The position numbers and the translations under genes are program-made. Below, in pieces: positions 60,858 to 64,000 of a stretch of 64,000 nt of DNA. Origin of the DNA: Opitutaceae bacterium (GTDB taxonomy: Bacteria > Verrucomicrobiota > Verrucomicrobiia > Opitutales > Opitutaceae); NCBI GenBank assembly GCA_018402455.1, contig JAGYIG010000011.1, positions 1-64,000 on the forward strand, written 5' to 3'. Within the stretch, counting starts at the first letter, position 1; every line of letters starts with the position of its first letter. The notes under the pieces are model-generated. The model ran no database searches. It was not told the origin of the DNA and was given only the letters and a program-made list of their open reading frames with translations.

Positions 60858-62810
60858 TCAGGGCGTCCCACGGTGTTTCCCTTCACGCCCGGGCAAGGGA
60901 GGCCATTCCGGCTGCCATGAGGGCGCGTCATCGTGTGCAGCAAGATCGGGCCAACCGGACTTTGGCGCGGGCTGTCCGAGGCACACGCGCGTCCGCGCCG
61001 GCAGATTGACGGCTTGGTGGGTGTCTACGCCGTTCGAAATCTGCACCCGGCTAAGTTCGACCAATCCGGCCCCGCGAACGACAAAGCGTACTGGCTGCGT
61101 CGGATCGTCGATCGGAACCGACCACGGACGCTGCCCGGGAGAGCGCGGCCGGGCCGCCGCACTGCGAAACTCGATGGTGTGCCGCTGGGCCAGATCCCGC
61201 CAGGCACCGTTGGTTGTGCGTTGTTGGAGTACCACCTGCTGGACACAGGGGCGCGGGTTGTGAACCCACACCAACACTTGCCAGGCTCCCCAAACCTCCG
61301 ACGCTGCCCAAATGCGCATCGGATCCTTTTGCACCGACGCCAACCAGCGGCGCCAGGCCCGGAGCCGTTGTTGATCCGCCCGCAGGGCTACAACATTTTG
61401 TTGGATGATATCCGCCCGCCGGGTTCGGCGCCCCATCCGGATTGCAGCCGCCCGGCCTTCGCGTTGTTCGCCGACGTGCGCGTCTGCCGCAGTCTGCAGT
61501 GTCGTGATCAGGTCAAACATGGGCGCAGTGCGACCGCGGGAATGCAGACGCCGGGCCCGCATGACACCCCGGGCTGCCTCGCGCACAAACACATCGCGCC
61601 GGGCGAGGTAGAGGCGCCAGGTCACACTGGCGGCGAAGCCGGTGGCAGCGCGCCGGTGGGCGCGGGCGAAGAATCGGGCCTCCGCCCGGAGACCGGCGAG
61701 GTTTTCGGCGGGATGCGCGATACTCCAGCGCCGGTCTATCTCCCAGCGGTGATAGCCGGCAAAGGCGTGGGTGTCACCGGCGAGGGCCAGGCGCGCGGCA
61801 TCGTGGGCCGGGGCGGCGACGCCCGTGCGCTCGAATCCTTTGGCCAGCATGGCGGTGGAATCATCGAGCTCCGGATTCATCCATAGCGAGGCGATCGCCG
61901 CATCCACCACCATCGTCATTTCCAGGGCGAGGCGCACCGGCTCCCACCCAGTGACCAGAAAACCGGCCGCGCCGGTTTCGTTGCAGCGGTGCCACCAGGC
62001 CCGGGCGTTGGCCAGTCGCTCGCCGAAGACCGGCAGCGGTTCGTGGCGGAAGGCGCCGTTCATCGGGCAACCCCAGTACTCAACGCCCTGGCGCCGCAGG
62101 GCCGGGGTGAGGTCGTATTCGGCGAAATTATACAGCTCGAACCGAGGATGCCTTCGAAATCCGTGGTAATACCAATCGTAGGCCATCAGGCCGCGCGGGA
62201 GTTGGGGAATGGCCTCGGGGAGCAGGATGAGCATGTCAGCCCAGATCCCGGTTCGAAGCCCGTGGTCGGCGGCCAATTGATGCAGTTGCCCGACGTAGTT
62301 GGCAAAGTAGGTCGCGAGTCCGATCCGCTCGATTTCTGCCTGGGCCGCGGGGTGCTTGCCTAGGTGGAAGGATTCGTCCAATCCCACGTGGATTTTTCCG
62401 GCGGTGCAGTGGGGTTTGAGGTCGTGTATCAGTTTTTTAGCCACCTCGAGCGTGCGCGGATGGCTGGGGCAGATTTGCCCGTGAGGCAGGGGACTGCCAT
62501 CGGGGGCTCGCAGTTCGTTGAGGTCGCGCCACGTTTCCGTTTTGATGAGGTATTGCGTGTGGCCCAGCAGGTTGGCGATGGGCACGACCCGGATGCCGTG
62601 CTGACTGGCGGCTGCCACCAAATGCTCGAACTGGGACCAGGAATAGGCGTCGGTGCGGGCCACGCCGGGCAGGCTCGGGTAGTCCACCGCGTCCTCGAGG
62701 TGCAGGTGCAATTCCTCATAGCCCCATGCGGCGTAGCGCGGGAGTTGCGCCAACAGCCAATCGAGCCGCTCCACTTGGCGGGCGAGGTCCCATTGAAACG
62801 CCCGGATCAT
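60858..62810 (-). CDS. divergent GH20-like (beta-N-acetylhexosaminidase-type) glycoside hydrolase
   Basis: YEELHLHLEDAVDYPSLPG, LLGHTQYLIKTE, GKIHVGLDESFHLGK (D-E pair), GIWADMLI, LMAYDWYYHG. Confidence 0.68.
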   Translation of the reverse strand: MIRAFQWDLARQVERLDWLLAQLPRYAAWGYEELHLHLEDAVDYPSLPGVARTDAYSWSQFEHLVAAASQHGIRVVPIANLLGHTQYLIKTETWRDLNELRAPDGSPLPHGQICPSHPRTLEVAKKLIHDLKPHCTAGKIHVGLDESFHLGKHPAAQAEIERIGLATYFANYVGQLHQLAADHGLRTGIWADMLILLPEAIPQLPRGLMAYDWYYHGFRRHPRFELYNFAEYDLTPALRRQGVEYWGCPMNGAFRHEPLPVFGERLANARAWWHRCNETGAAGFLVTGWEPVRLALEMTMVVDAAIASLWMNPELDDSTAMLAKGFERTGVAAPAHDAARLALAGDTHAFAGYHRWEIDRRWSIAHPAENLAGLRAEARFFARAHRRAATGFAASVTWRLYLARRDVFVREAARGVMRARRLHSRGRTAPMFDLITTLQTAADAHVGEQREGRAAAIRMGRRTRRADIIQQNVVALRADQQRLRAWRRWLASVQKDPMRIWAASEVWGAWQVLVWVHNPRPCVQQVVLQQRTTNGAWRDLAQRHTIEFRSAAARPRSPGQRPWSVPIDDPTQPVRFVVRGAGLVELSRVQISNGVDTHQAVNLPARTRVCLGQPAPKSGWPDLAAHDDAPSWQPEWPPLPGREGKHRGTP

Positions 62811-62819
62811 GGGACGAAG

Positions 62820-62843
62820 GAAAAGCCGGGCTCAGGCCCGGCT
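62820..62843 (-). terminator. rho-independent terminator downstream of tal
   Basis: AGCCGGGC-loop-GCCCGGCT followed by TTTT on the minus strand. Confidence 0.85.
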
Positions 62844-62869
62844 GAAAGGAGGTAAATCGGGCGCAAAGC

Positions 62870-63814
62870 TCAGCCGATCTTTTGGGCGATCAGTTTCTCC
62901 AGCTTCACGATGTCGGCCGCGAAGTTGCGGATGCCTTCGGCGGTTTTTTCGGTCGCCATGGCGTCTTCGTTGAGGGCGTAGCGGAACGCCTTTTCGTCGA
63001 GGCTGACTTGCTTCAGATCCGATTGGGCAGCGGATTCGGCATCAAGTTTACGGGCCACGGGTTCATCGTTGTCGGCCAGCTCCTGTAGCAGGGCGGGGGA
63101 GATGGTCAGCAGGTCGCACCCCGCCAGCTCCAGAATCTCTCCGGCGTTGCGGAAACTCGCGCCCATGACCTCGGTCGCGTAACCGAACTTTTTGTAGTAG
63201 TTGTAGATCTCAGTCACGGAGATCACGCCCGGATCTTCCGCCCCGGTGTAATCCTTGCCGGTGGCCTTTTTGTGCCAGTCGAGAATGCGGCCCACAAACG
63301 GCGAGATGAGCTGGACCTGGGCTTCGGCACAGGCGACGGCCTGGGCAAAGGAAAAGAGCAGGGTGAGATTGCAGTGAATGCCCTCTTTTTCCAGCGATTC
63401 GGCGGCCTTGATGCCTTCCCAAGTCGAGGCGATTTTGATCAGCACCCGATCGCGGGAAACCCCGTCCGTTTCGTAGAGGTTGATGAGCCCGTGGGCGCGC
63501 TCGATGGTTCCCGCCGTGTCAAAGGAAAGGCGGGCATCGACTTCGCTCGATACGCGACCGGGCACAATTTCCAGGATTGCTTTACCAAACGTGACCAAGA
63601 GCCGATCGATGATGGCATCGGCGGATGCCCCCTCCCCGGCCTCGGCAATGGCCTGATCGACCAAGGCATCATAGCTCCCGGATCCGGCGGCTTTTAAAAT
63701 CAGCGAGGGGTTGGTGGTCGCATCTTGCGGGGTGAAAGCCTTCATGCTTTCGAAGTCGCCGGTGTCGGCGACGACGGTGGTGAAGGCCTTGAGTTGTTCG
63801 AGTTGGTTAACCAT
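62870..63814 (-). CDS. tal: transaldolase
   Basis: [82 protein letters not shown]. Confidence 0.95.
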   Translation of the reverse strand: MVNQLEQLKAFTTVVADTGDFESMKAFTPQDATTNPSLILKAAGSGSYDALVDQAIAEAGEGASADAIIDRLLVTFGKAILEIVPGRVSSEVDARLSFDTAGTIERAHGLINLYETDGVSRDRVLIKIASTWEGIKAAESLEKEGIHCNLTLLFSFAQAVACAEAQVQLISPFVGRILDWHKKATGKDYTGAEDPGVISVTEIYNYYKKFGYATEVMGASFRNAGEILELAGCDLLTISPALLQELADNDEPVARKLDAESAAQSDLKQVSLDEKAFRYALNEDAMATEKTAEGIRNFAADIVKLEKLIAQKIG

Positions 63815-63830
63815 GGCGGCAAAGGGTAGC

Positions 63831-64000
63831 TCATTCCGGTCGCCGCTTCAAATGGGAATCCAACCACTGGGCTGATTCGGTCGCGTCGGTGAACTCTCCC
63901 GCCAACTGGGCCTGATAGGCGGCCGCTAGAATGGGGCCGAATTGCGGCCCCGGTGGCAGACCCCGGGCGATCAAGTCTCGACCCTGAATTAAAGCGACCG
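63831..64000 (-). CDS. C-terminal fragment of a CCA-tRNA nucleotidyltransferase/poly(A) polymerase-like protein (5' end off the right edge)
   Basis: Reverse-strand translation [55 protein letters not shown]. Confidence 0.6.
   Translation of the reverse strand, partial: VALIQGRDLIARGLPPGPQFGPILAAAYQAQLAGEFTDATESAQWLDSHLKRRPE

Overview
The window is a roughly 64 kb, GC-rich, gene-dense bacterial chromosomal segment. Gene content (autotransporter-repeat/PEP-CTERM protein, Gfo/Idh/MocA oxidoreductases, large TonB-dependent receptor, DUF456, monomeric IDH) fits Verrucomicrobiota, probably Opitutaceae; that assignment is inference. Most of it is housekeeping: uvrA-like, lpd, dxs, xseB, proS, clpS, ispD/ispF, icd, xylB, purE/purK, tal, and tRNA-Arg(CCG) and tRNA-Cys(GCA). 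The accessory or unusual content is: (i) a short palindromic REP/MITE-like repeat at three loci, including a three-unit tandem array, built from two perfect hairpins with mutually complementary loops; (ii) an intact IS3-family element inserted cleanly in a TonB-dependent receptor gene with a 3-bp target duplication; (iii) an IS256-family element with recognisable inverted repeats and a probable 8-bp target duplication; (iv) an ApbE-GT2 fusion protein; (v) a stand-alone family-B DNA polymerase; (vi) a structured intergenic region that may encode a small RNA (6S-like candidate); (vii) an ECF sigma / membrane protein / polymer-forming-RDD protein operon. Three patches (about 22.2-25.4, 44.6-45.3 and 50.1-52.1 kb) carry dense apparent frameshifts across unrelated genes, which looks more like sequence error than biology. 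I found no CRISPR array and no recognisable defence island. Long ORFs antisense to conserved genes were treated as spurious.
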